Source: Apostichopus japonicus (taxonomy: Eukaryota; Echinodermata; Holothuroidea; Aspidochirotida; Stichopodidae). Taken from it: DNA of 64,000 bases. The stretch covers positions 9,213,984-9,277,983 of the forward strand of contig NC_092564.1 in assembly GCF_037975245.1 (NCBI RefSeq). The letters run 5' to 3'. The notes beneath the pieces were generated by a model. That model was not told the DNA's origin. It did no database searches and saw only the letters and a list, made by a program, of their open reading frames with translations. The position numbers and the translations under genes are program-made. Positions 36,211 to 47,690 of the stretch are shown here, one piece after another. Every line of letters begins with the position of its first letter. The stretch's first letter is position 1.

Positions 36211-37663
36211 TGTATAAATTGAGACCTCTTGCAGTGTATAAATATAGACCTCCTGCAGTGTATAAATAGAGACATCCTGCAGTTTATAAATATATACCAC
36301 CTGCAGTGTTTAAATAAAGACCACCTGCAGTGTATAAATAGAGACCACCTGCAGTGTATAAATAGAGACCTCCTGCATTGCATAAATAGAGACCACCTGT
36401 AGGGTATAAATAGAGACATCCTGCAGTGTATAAATAGAGACCTCCTGCAGTGTATAAATAGAGACCACCTGCACTGTATAAATAGAGACCTCCTATGCAG
36501 TGTATAAATAGAGACCACCTGCAGTGTATAAATAGAGACCTCCTGCAGTGCATAAATAGAGACCACCTGTAGGGTATAAATAGAGACATCCTGCAGTGTA
36601 TAAATAGAGACCTCCTGCAGTGTATAAATAGAGACCACCTGCACTGTATAAATAGAGACCACCTGCACTGTATAAATAAAGACCACCTGCAGTGTATAAA
36701 TAAAGACCTCCTGCAGTGCATAAATAGAGACCACCTGTAGGGTATAAATAGAGACATCCTGCAGTGTATAAATAGAGACCTGCAGTGTATAAATAGAGAC
36801 CACCTGCACTGTATAAATAGAGACCACCTGCACTGTATAAATAAAGACCACCTGCAGTGTATAAATAAAGACCTGCAGTGCATAAATAGAGACCGCCTGT
36901 AGGGTATAAATAGAGACATCCTGCAGTGTATAAATAGAGACCACCTGCAGTGTATAAATAGAGACCACCTGCACTGTATGAATAGAGACCACCTGCACTG
37001 TATAAATAAAGACCACCTGCAGTGTATAAATAAAGACCTCCTGCAGTGCATAAATAGAGACCACCTGTAGGGTATAAATAGAGACATCCTGCAGTGTATA
37101 AATAGAGACCACCTGCAGTGTATAAATAGAGACCACCTGCAGTGTATAAATAGAGACCTCCTGCAGTGTATAAATAGAGACATCCTGCAGTGTATAAATA
37201 GAGACTTCCTATGCAGTGTATAAATAGAGACCTCCTGCAGTGTATAAATAGAGACATCCTGTAGGGTATAAATAGAGACCTCATGCAGTGTATAAATAGA
37301 GACCTCCTATGCAGTGTATAAATAGAGACCTCATGCAGTGTATAAATAAAGACCTCCTGCAGTGTATAAATAGAGACCACCTGCAGTGTATAAATAGAGA
37401 CATCCTGCAGTGTATAAATAGAGACCTCCTGCAGTGTATAAATAGAGACCACCTGCAGTGTATAAATAGAGACCACCTGCAGTGTATAAATAGTGACATC
37501 CTGCAGTGTATAAATAGAGACCTATGCAGTGTATAAATAAAGACCTCCTGCAGTGTATAAATAGAGACCTCCAGTGTATAAATAGAGACCACCTGCAGTG
37601 TATAAATAGAGACCTCCTATGCAGTGTATAAATAGAGACCTCCTGCAGTTTATAAATATATAC
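36211..37663. repeat. 24-bp minisatellite (~60 units) derived from the SINE tail, ~168-bp higher-order repeat
   Basis: The unit is 24 bp, containing ctgcagtgtataaatagaga followed by ccac, cctc or catc. A marker unit reading gcataaatagagacc and the next unit tagggtataaatagagac recur at 36380, 36550, 36718, 36880 and 37048, a spacing of 162-170 bp or about seven units. Nearly every unit holds TATAAATA, and most hold CTGCAG. The array joins the SINE at 36081-36210 without a break. Because 24 is a multiple of three, open frames of up to 353 codons appear on the minus strand; they have no other sign of coding. Confidence 0.95.
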
Positions 37664-37672
37664 TATATTATG

Positions 37673-37705
<33 letters not shown>

Positions 37706-37725
37706 ATATAAATATATAATATGTT
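37664..37725. repeat. (TA)n-rich tract
   Basis: An AT dinucleotide tract with several self-complementary stretches immediately after the 24-bp minisatellite. Confidence 0.9.
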
Positions 37726-38830
37726 TGCCGTTCACTGCCATCACTGAGGGTGACATACTGTACCTTATGTTTTGTTTGTCACCACTTTTTCTGATATAAA
37801 CCTCTAAAATTGCTGAATTGAATAAAACGTTCGTTTTGCTTGTTCTAATAGATGGTTCTGGTTCATTCAAGGACATGCTTCCCTTTGGGTGTAAGAAGTT
37901 TAGTTTTGTCACCTAGCAACCATCTAGCAAACACGCAGGAATGTATGCAAGTAGATCTGTCAAATCAATGCATGCAAATTGAATATTTCAGCTCTCCTTA
38001 TTTCAAGCAGAAGATGCTGCTGCTTGCCCGGTAGTGTTCAGTAAATTGTTAGCTAGACTGTCCCTTGATACAGATTTGCATCATGATCATCACTCTACTA
38101 TCAGCTTTGATCCGCATGAGAGCGTGTGAGTTGGTTTCCGTGAGAAATAGATTTTATGACAATATGTATGCGAAGAGGAGATTGTGGAAAGAAATCACCG
38201 TTAAGGTGCCTGTCCACATGCTGGATGCTGTTAACATATCACGTTTCCATCTCATATTTACCCATTAAATTTGTTGTATAATTTCGCTACGATTCTTGAA
38301 GGTTAAGAAAATTAAACTGTAAATCTCAATTAAAGTACTATGCTCCAACAAAATCTCCAGGCTACAATGGTAATATGAGACTCAAAGTGTCAAATTTTTA
38401 GTAATCAGAAAAATAAAAAAATAAATACTGAATTAGAAAAAGGTCCAATTTGCGTAGACCTTTTTTGCATCCTGGTGGTGTGATATATACTTGGCAGTCC
38501 CATATATATATCTAAACTGTCAAAATTCAATCAAAGTGTTTTTTTCAGCGGAGAAGAAGCATCTGAGCTGGAAGAAATACTCAGGTGTGAACTGTTTGGC
38601 TTAAGCTGGTAGAAAGAAATGTAATTTAGCACATACTTGATCAGAACTGAAAAGAAGAACTGTTGAATGTTTTTCGTAAGGAAGTATTAAAAACCATACC
38701 ACTTTATAAAAAGATTGCTTGAACGAACATTATAATAGACATAAATTATACCTTTTTGAACAGATATTTCTTAAAGACTTTATGGAGTAACTACCAGAGA
38801 GTATTTCCAGCTCATGTTTGCAATTCTCTT
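37726..38830. other. non-coding; one weak exon-like stretch at 38549-38612
   Basis: Nothing is firmly recognisable. A pyrimidine-rich acceptor (gtgtttttttcag) ends at 38548. An open frame of 20 residues, GEEASELEEILRCELFGLSW, follows and ends in TAG at 38610-38612. It could be a terminal exon of an unseen plus-strand gene, but there is no partner exon. Confidence 0.3.
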
Positions 38831-38940
38831 CACCTGTCTCCTCACACCCATTGCACTCTAACTTATTGTACCATGTCTATAGTGACCTGGTAACCTTTTA
38901 GAACTATCATACCCATGCCGAAGCAACTACCAAAGAGTTC
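38831..38940 (+). repeat. ~150-bp dispersed repeat family, copy 3
   Basis: It starts cacctgtctcctcacaccca, has taccatgtctatagtgacct and ggtaaccttttagaactat in the middle, and ends in a degenerate aactaccaaagagtt. This is the shortest and most eroded end among the six copies. Confidence 0.7.
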
Positions 38941-40665
38941 TCTGCACCCTTAGCATCTGTTCTTGTTCTTCGTTCCTCTTTGAAACATGAACTGAAAATT
39001 TTAGGCAGACGAGCGGTGGAAAAGCAGTCGAAACCAAGGCAAAACCTAAAAAGAAATATACTCAAGTTGTATTTTCTGCACATTTAACAATCATTTCAGA
39101 CCCTTGGAATATCCTTTCATGATAATTGCTTTTGTAGATTTTATCTTTTAACATTTCAAATTCTGAACCTGTCGTCGTTGCAAACACTCGGCCTAAATGA
39201 CGTTGAATTCATTGGAATGTTAACAATGAGCTATATGTTGACGATGCTCACATTTTAATCATATCTTGGATGAGTGTTTGCCATTGATGGGAGGATTTTT
39301 ACCCAATAAATCGGAAGAGATAATGTACTCTTCAACGGTTCTAGTCGTATATTTGAAATATCCTTCCTGTGCATGATCGTTTGTTGAGAAAGTTACAGAA
39401 GGAGAATGTCACTATCAGTTTAAAAAAAAGGAAGAGAAGAAAACAAGAAAAGAAACAGAATGTCAGAAAGGGTATATTGTAGACTTGTCTATTAAAAACA
39501 GAAAGGATAAATACTGTGATGCCGTTGGTCATCATATATGTCGCCCTCTATTTGTCGTAGGCTACGTTACATAATAATTAAAGGATGTCGGCTCACCAGC
39601 TCAGCTGAAGCAGACCTCAAGACTTGTGACCAGTCTTCGCTCTCGATCTGAATCGTTTGGTTCGGTAGTAGCCCTGGCTCCGACCATTGTGGTCGTACTG
39701 TTTTGTATTCCTCTTTTATACACTTTTGTACGTATCGTTATAGGACTCTATTTCGGTATTGAGACCCCGTTTGTGACCATTTTCGTTTAAGTGCATGTTT
39801 TCTACCTATTATTTAGAGTTAGCGTTACAATACATACTAATACAGTGAAGATATATCTGATCACTGATCAGGCAGCCAGTTGATTGAAATCATCAAAATT
39901 GTCAAATCCCTCTTTTCTCCTCTTCTCCCCCCCTCTCTCGCTCCCCTCTCCCACAATAAAAGAGAGGATCATGAGACAAACCAAAGGACTGTTTGTTCTG
40001 GGGGGGGGGGGTTGGGGGTAAGTTTTCATTAATTGAGCCTAGAAAACTTGTCAATGGAAACAGCACTTAAATGTGTACCATTTCCCCCAAAAATTATTAT
40101 GCAGCATTGCGGTGATTCGATTATTGTGACCAAGTTTCTTGAGAGAGAAGAGATGGTTTAGAATATAATCTCTGGTCACAATAAATTAATTTTTGTTTTT
40201 CCTACTGACATGTATTTCTACAGTGCTTTTCTGTATGTGACACGGTTCAGAGGTGTACATTAAGAATTATTATGCATATTTTCATGCATATAAATCACTT
40301 GATTATTCCAGGGTAACAAGTAATCCACGAAGTCAGTTCGTGGTCTTGTTCTTCAGAAGGTTAGAAAGTTTATGAATTAAATCGAGACACGATTATGGGA
40401 GATTTTTAAGCAAGTTCATGCACTCCTCACATTAGCGCAGTATAATACAGCAGTGAAATGTGACAGTTGTACACAAAGCAGTGTTAACATTGAAATTAAC
40501 ATTTTTGGTTGTTATATTGGAATATTGTTGTTTTGGGGGTGGGGATGGGGTGGTAGAGAGAATGGGAAGGGGGTGGAGCCCGGCGTTGGCAGTAGTCCTT
40601 ACATTTTCGAAAGTAAATCAGATATCCGAAGGAAATAGACAATTCTCAGGATACGTTTTCCTTGT
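38941..40665. other. non-coding, CpG-richer stretch at about 39570-39800
   Basis: CG dinucleotides are more frequent at about 39570-39800 than nearby. Two G/C homopolymer tracts occur, near 39925-39950 (C-rich) and 39999-40010 (G-run). No exon, RNA or mobile element is recognised. Confidence 0.4.
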
Positions 40666-41280
40666 ACAAAATACACATCTATTAGTGTGTGCAATCCCAT
40701 TAGAAAATAGACATTTATTAGTGTGTGCAATCCCATTAGAAAATACACATATATGAGTGTGTGCAATCCCATTAGAAAATACACATTTGGTATTGTGTGC
40801 AATCCCATTAGAAAATACATATTTGTTATTGTGTGCAATCCCATTAGAAAATACACATTGATGAGTGTGTGCAATCTCATTAGAAAATACATATTTATGA
40901 TTGTGTGCAATCCCATTAGAAAAGAGACATTTTTTCGTGTGTGCAATCCCATTAGAAAATACACATTTATTAGTGTGTGCAATCCCATAAGAAAATACAT
41001 ATTCATTAGTGTGTGCAATCCCATTAGAAACTACACATTTATGAGTGTGTGCAATCCCATTAGAAAATACACAGTGATTTATTAGTGTGTGCAATCCCAT
41101 TAGAAAATACACATTTATTAGTGTGTGCAATCCCATTAGAAAATACACATTTATGAGTGTGTGCAATCCCATTAGAAAATACACATTTATGAGTGTGTGC
41201 AATCCCATCAGAAAATACACATTTATTAGTGTGTGCAATCCCATTAGAAAATAGACATTGCTGAGGGTGTGCAATGTTTG
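40666..41280. repeat. 36-bp minisatellite, about 17 copies
   Basis: The unit is 36 bp, with gtgtgtgcaatcccattaga as its core followed by aaatacacatttatta. About 17 copies run head to tail, and more degenerate units continue to about 41410 (ggtgtgtagctttta, gcggtgtggaatcctt). Since 36 is a multiple of three, frames stay open on both strands (for example repeats of GIAHTNKCVFSN on the minus strand). I regard these as a by-product of the array. Confidence 0.93.
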
Positions 41281-41942
41281 TCGGAAATTCACATTTCTGA
41301 TGGTGTTTGATGTTTATAGGATATACACACGTTTCTGTCTGAGGGTGTGTAGCTTTTATACTTAGGAAATATAAATTTATTGCGGTGTGGAATCCTTGAA
41401 ATACTTTCACCGTGTGTCAGTGTCTATGTACAGTTAGTTTGTATTTTCCATTAGTTGTGAAATCACAACGAAACAATGATGTTGGTCACTAGATTCGAGT
41501 CAAATTTCTAGCTTAGTGGGAAATACCAGGTGATCAAAAACATTGTTTTATGAAATGAAAGCAGAATGTTCCTTCAAATGTTCCTTCAATTTTGGGTCAA
41601 AACCTACTATATACTTGGTGATGTACACAGGTTGGGAATATCAGATTTTAGTGGTAAAAATAACCCTTATGAAACAAGAAATGATAGTGAGGAATAAATA
41701 AAAAACAGAATTTAGTTTTGTTTTGCTTATATTCTGAATCCTTGACATTTAAGTTGAATTGTATTGTGGTTGCCAAATTTTCTGTAACTAATTGGCACAA
41801 TTGCAGTTATTTTTTAATGAAACCCCTCACTACATGAATTAAATATATACAGGTTTCACTTTATCAAGACTCTCAATCTTGAAAGACTATTGATATAATC
41901 TTAATTGAAAGACTTTTAAGGTCTCAATGTGTGTTTGCCAAA
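41281..41942. other. degenerate minisatellite edge, then non-coding sequence
   Basis: The first ~130 bases are decayed 36-bp units. The rest is AT-rich with nothing recognised. Confidence 0.5.
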
Positions 41943-42537
41943 TTTAAACTTCGACCTTTCCAGCTTACTGCCCTTAAAGCTCAGTGAAAATGACACCATT
42001 CTATGCACTTTTCATAGTAATATTCATTATTTTTATTGAGTTATCTGTCGTTAAACATTTTGAGCTGAATAAAATTCGCCAGATGTATGACCGAGTCCGT
42101 AGATTCTACAAACTTCAATCAAAATTTGCAAGGCCCCGTCCAACAGATCATGCGCCAATCAAATCTCTGTTTTGTTTACGACCCTTAGGCAAAGGACTAC
42201 TTTCACTTTCGTGGCTAGCCTGTGTTAGGTTTCTTCTCTTGAATAGTATCTTTCTTTTGGTCTTACAGAGGTAGCTTGCAAAATTGTGTCATTTCCTTCC
42301 ATTGCAAGTAATAAACAGGTGTTTTCAGACCTTTCCTCCGTGGAATTGGGTAAACAAAGTGGACGGTACGAGTATATGTAGGTTACATTTGTTTGTAATG
42401 AACATGTTGATATGGGCGGTCGCAGTGAATTTACGGTAAATCGTTGGCGGCAAAAGGGCAACAGAAAATAAATTTCTTTCAATTTTGACAGCTTTTCTCA
42501 AGTAAACCCGCCTGGTCAGAGATGCATTTAGAACAAG
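41943..42537 (+). repeat. ~590-bp dispersed repeat, copy 2
   Basis: Homologous to 1075-1668 over its full length and on the same strand (shared gagctgaataaaattcgcca and tttcactttcgtggctagcc). This copy keeps an open frame of 96 codons from 41984, with a hydrophobic start (FYALFIVIFIIFIELSV). Copy 1 keeps the same frame without stops for about 55 codons before a one-base indel shifts it. A function is not supported. Confidence 0.75.
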
Positions 42538-45500
42538 AAGTTTGTTTTCCAAAATTCATCAGCAAACATTTATTGAGACTTCAATATATAACACAGGCTT
42601 GTTTTCAATGGTTAATGCAATATATATATGCATACATCCAGTATTTTGGCCAGTGATCACAGGAACTCAATACAGTTGAGATGTGGGGGCGGGGGGGGGG
42701 ATGGGAGAGCAAGAGGGAGGAAGGAGTCATACTAATATACAGCAATATTGAAATTTCCATCTGTAGCAACATTGTGTTTGCAGGAATATCAAATTTGTGA
42801 AAATTATGGAGAGAAGGGGGGGGGGGAGAGTAAGAGCTGGGAGTGGGTCCATGACCAGGGAGCTGGATAGGATTTGAGTGGATTCTATTAATAGATGGAT
42901 ATTGCTTTTCCACATGAGACTGATAGCATGAAAGGTTAGAGGCAGATGCCAAAACACTGGTTTAAAGTGTAACTTGTAGACAGTATTTGGTAGACATGCT
43001 GCATGGAAGGAAGCGAACACAGTTCTAATATTCATTCAGAATTAACAGCATTTGGATATTTCTGTTTAGGAATCTGGAGTGTCATTGGAGTGTCTAACAT
43101 AAGTAAGCAAGTGTGGGTAAACAGCCAGGATAAGAGAGAACACAGTTAAGCAGGATAAAATGCTGAACAACAGATAACTTGGAAAATGCATACAACCCCC
43201 CCCCCCCCCCCCGTCCCCGGTCCCCTCCATTTAAACAAAGTAAAGATCAGAGTATCTTGTGCATTCAGTATCTAAACTGAACTAAAGATAAGCCTTGGTT
43301 TTATAATAAAATGGCATTCTTAAAATAAAACGCAAACTGTTGGAATCCCTCCCCAAACATTTGACATTCCTTCCAAACACTTACATCCAAACAGCTGCTT
43401 AGCCTTCCCAAACACTAATGTCCACAACAATTGATTACCCGTCCCAAACTCCAGTGTGTTATGAAGACTTAACCTTAGAAACCGCATGCAAGGCATGAAT
43501 CGATTAAAGCAGATTCTTTGTTCAAATGCTTACTAAATGTCACCAGTTCTTGTATTTCCCTCAAAATATGCAAAACAGACTGTCAGATAATCAGGTCATC
43601 CATGCTCAATTATTCATCCAGGGGTTTACTGACACTCTAAACGTAGTCATAATTCAAAGTGTGACATTTAATGGTCTATTTTAACCAAATTTGCAAGTGT
43701 CTGAAGATAATTTAAAAAGATCAGAACCACGAGGGAAATACTTTTGCAAAACTTCCAGCAATAATTCAGTGTGCTAAAATTTGGGTCCAATACCATGAAC
43801 ATTTAATTTAAATCCCATGGAATAATTTGTATTAGTGCCAAATGTCTACAAATCCAATGTTTTACACTGCTACACAGTAAGAATATAGAGCATAAATTGC
43901 CATTTGAATACAGGTATCAGAATTTACAACTTAGGAAAATACTGATTCATGGTTATTGAACTTGTTTGTGAAAATTTATAACTTCTCCCCCCCCCCCCCT
44001 CTCCATTTAGAGTGGAAAGAATCCAAGATATACCGCAAATTTGAGTAATATTTGAATGGATACACGATTTCAGACAATGATCACGCAGAAGCGATGGATT
44101 GGTTTTGCCTACGGAGATCCAAGTGCTCAGGAGAAAGAATTGGGATAAAATTTTCTTTTATACTTTGACAAATTCTGCATGCTTTTGAATTTGAAGCGAA
44201 GGCTTACTTTAATATTTGCAGGCATAAAGTCTTCCGTTTGTAGTTAAGGAACTTAAAAAAATTGAGCTTAAGGCAAGACTTGTACAATTATCATATTAGC
44301 CTTCTCATGGAATTGTGATTGTGATAGAGGCAGATAATTGTGTTATCAAACAGTGTTCCCCAGCTTACATTTGCATGGCAGAAACCCTGTGTAAAGCCTC
44401 ACATAGTTGTTGCAAAGGAGTTCAATAGGGCAAGAGAGAGAGAAAGTGTTCAAGTAAATATGTTTACTCTTATCTTGGGGAATATGTGGGTTGTTGTTTG
44501 TGTGTTTTGAAAGCTATTTTTGGAGCTTATTGTAACATAAATGCCTTTGTCCAAGGCTTAATTGTCTGCATACACGTACTAACTTTAATAGACTAATTTT
44601 AAACTTGCCACTAATAGTCATTAAACACGAATCCTTAGAGATTAAAAATGTTAGGCTTCACCTGAAGCACGCACAATCAGCAAACCATGTGAACTACTTT
44701 TTCAGAGCTCAAAAGATTTTTTGTTTTTTATTTCTCCCTTCTATGACTTAAAAATGATGTTACAACATACAAAAAATATGTAACATCACACCACAAGAGA
44801 TAGCTCGACCACTTGCAGAAGGTTCTGCCTGATGTTTGTAGTCTCCGATTTCGGCCTATTGCCTGTTCTTTCTGTCTCGTAAGAGAGACTTATTATAACC
44901 TGCAGCAACCATATCCCGGATTACTTTCAAATAAGACGTAATTAAACGGTAAGGCTAGCTCCGTTTTCTGTACCTTGAAGCAATGTGAGCAGTGGTCTAT
45001 TTTTATTGTCTTGGGCATGCTCTACTTCTTGAGAAAAAGGTATATATATATAAAAAGAACGAAGAAACGAAACTGAATTTGCCATTTTGCAGATTGCTGA
45101 CCTTTAGATGTTATTAAAGACGTTCTAAGATAAGAACCGTGCCATTTATAGAAGAGCAGATGTCAACGCTTTTGATTAAGACTTCCAGCACTCAAAGTAG
45201 TCTTTTGAATCTCATTTTATTTCCCCTCTTTTTCCGTAAATGTCAATTTTAATACAGATGGTGTAAACGTGCAGACACTTTCCAATATTTATTTTTGACA
45301 AATTATCCAGGCTGTTGTTTCTTCACTTGAGAAAAATTGTATTAAACAGTTAATGCAGCATTGTCTTTAAGCTGAAGATAAATGTAGGTGGTTGTTTGAT
45401 AAACTCATGAATGAAGGAAAACTGAGTCAAGATAGTCAAGGGGAGATTGAGGTACTTGGAAATAGAACATGTTTTTCAAGTAAATGTGTATACATAAATT

Positions 45501-46305
45501 TTGTAAATCTTCTGGTGGTTTCTTTATACCTGAGTGAGATTAGTTTACATTTATTGTAAACACTGTACATACAGTATATTGTTTTTTAAGATCTATGTTA
45601 AGTTTGTTACTATTACAAACTAAAGAACTAAGTAGATTATAATTTTTTTTGTCCCATTTTGTATGTCAATATTAATCCACATTAAAACTCAATTGCTGCC
45701 TTCAATTTAAACATCCCTCTCTGCTGCTTCTTAATCCACCCGATTATCTAGGGCTTTCATAGGATCAAACGAAAATCGATAGAAAAAGGTATCTCAGTAA
45801 TTTTTCATCTCCCAGCATTTTCTATTCTTGATGGAAAAAGTTGTTGTCAGTTGCATCTTTGTTTTTAAAAGTTAAATAAATTATATTTGCAGTCCTAGAG
45901 AGTTATTTGGGTTTGTGATCAAATTGGCCTCATTACAGGAAATCACAAGGTCAATCATCAGCAGCTTATTCTCTACTTGAAGGTTAAAAAATCAGGTCAC
46001 TCTGAGTTCAAAAATAAATGGCAGAATTAAAAACTTGTGACAGAATCCTCTCATTTGCATTGTTGTGGCAAAGCTACTTGAACTTGTTTTCTGATTAAAA
46101 CCGATTGTGTCAGATCCAGGTCTATTGTATAGTCTGTGTAACTAGTAGTCTGAACGAACATTTGATTTAAAGACAGAGTTTATTAGACTCAGGATCGGCA
46201 TATTTCCCTTTATTGTGACATTGTATTTTTCACCTTCCTGTTACTGGTATTTACTTTACTGTAATATTCCACCTTAGAAGATAACTTTAAGACACAGAAT
46301 TAATT
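42538..46305. other. non-coding, no recognised feature
   Basis: AT-rich sequence with G- or C-runs at about 42686, 42818, 43195-43212 and 43987. Short frames only. No exon, RNA gene or mobile element could be supported. Confidence 0.45.
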
Positions 46306-46338
46306 TTGATATATATATATATGTGTATATGTTAATGT

Positions 46339-46394
<56 letters not shown>

Positions 46395-46412
46395 ATATGT
46401 TAATGTCAACAT
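46306..46412. repeat. (TA)n tract with a duplicated flank
   Basis: A TA dinucleotide tract of about 50 bases (46341-46390) is bordered on both sides by the same sequence, gtgtatatgttaatgtcaac (46323-46342 and 46391-46410). The repeated unit has therefore been duplicated around or by the tract. Confidence 0.9.
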
Positions 46413-47493
46413 TGCAACAGTAGCACTCAAATCTAAGATTGTTGTCTTGTAAGCCTATCATAGACATCTATAAAAATACTCAATTGGGCTATTGTCATCG
46501 ATTAAAGTTATCTCCACAAATCACTGTGACGCTCTCTACTATAAATGCCTTTAGAAAGCAATCACTAATATTTTTGCAAAGTTCTGAGTGTACTCCAGCC
46601 ATTTTGCTACATATGAGACCTTCACAGCTGTGACATCTGTAAATTGTAGCGCGTAAAATTGTGATCTGCTGATTGGAAGCTTAGAGCCTCAATAATTGCC
46701 AGCTCTACATCGCTTTCAAGAAGATCAGTTATTCTTGCCCGTTTGAAAATTTTGAGCGAAACGTGATTATTGTCAATATTAATCTTAGTTGATCGTCGTC
46801 CAGCTTGCAGTTTTAATTTCTAGTTTGTTGGGAAATAGCAATTCTTGTCCGAGGGCTAAATCGTGAACCTGGGTAAAGTTTTTAGAAGCAAATATAATTC
46901 TGCAAAGGTTAATCTGATCAAAATTTCTTTCCTTGCACCTGGTTTGCCTCCCTGATTAAGCATGAAGGATGTCGCCCGTTTTAGAGTGAGTATGGTTAGA
47001 TCATCTTCACTAATGACAAACTGTGTGCGTCCAGTATTTTACAGAATATGATATTTCTGCAAGGGGTCCTCTTAGAGATTGATAAGTGCATGGAGAAGTT
47101 GTCAAGATGATAGATTTTGTAAAATTGCTCCTCTTAATCTTGTAGCTAAGTGTAATACATTGTAGTATTGTCAGAGAAGAGACACGAAGACGCGTTCCAT
47201 TATTTTTGATAATTCTTCTACGTATTTCGTGTTAAGTAGTTACACTTACAGCTCATGAATCTAAGTAAGGATCCACACAACTAAATCCTAGACCCATACA
47301 GCTATGTGTAAGCACATCTTGCCACATACATTACTGCATATGAGTAGCCTGCAGCCATGTCCTGAAGGTATTAAATACATTTAGAGTTGATTTTAGTGTA
47401 ATATGGAAAAATATTTGAAAATTTTGGTAACTTTTTAATAAACGGAATACTCTGAAAAAGAATCAGTTGTATTTTGAAGATTATGCAAATGGC
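46413..47493. other. non-coding, no recognised feature
   Basis: AT-rich sequence; no exon or repeat recognised. Confidence 0.45.
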
Positions 47494-47690
47494 TTACCTG
47501 TCTCTCCTCATAACGTTTGTTCTACAATATCCTCAGTGGACTGGTGAACTTTTTAACACTGTGCACCCTTAGTGACATGTCACAATGGGTCAGTGGCTCT
47601 TCTGTTTATTCTACCAACCAAAGTGTCTAGAAGAGTGTTCTCAAGGTGGACGTTGTCATCCATTCCAACATGTTTTTGGTTCCCATCGAG
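47494..47690 (+). repeat. ~150-bp dispersed repeat family, copy 4
   Basis: It starts ttacctgtctctcctcataa, has ctttttaacactgtgcaccc in the middle and attctaccaaccaaagtgtc near 47616. The similarity to the copy at 61401 continues for about 50 bases more (tccattccaacatgtttttg). Confidence 0.8.

Noticed and set aside
36075-37912. Very long minus-strand open frames (up to 353 codons)
   Set aside because: They are readings of the 24-bp minisatellite, whose length is a multiple of three; three overlapping frames are open at once and all encode the same short repeat pattern.
40599-41410. Repetitive open frames on both strands (up to 224 codons)
   Set aside because: Product of the 36-bp minisatellite; both strands are open, with no start context, splice signal or domain to support coding.
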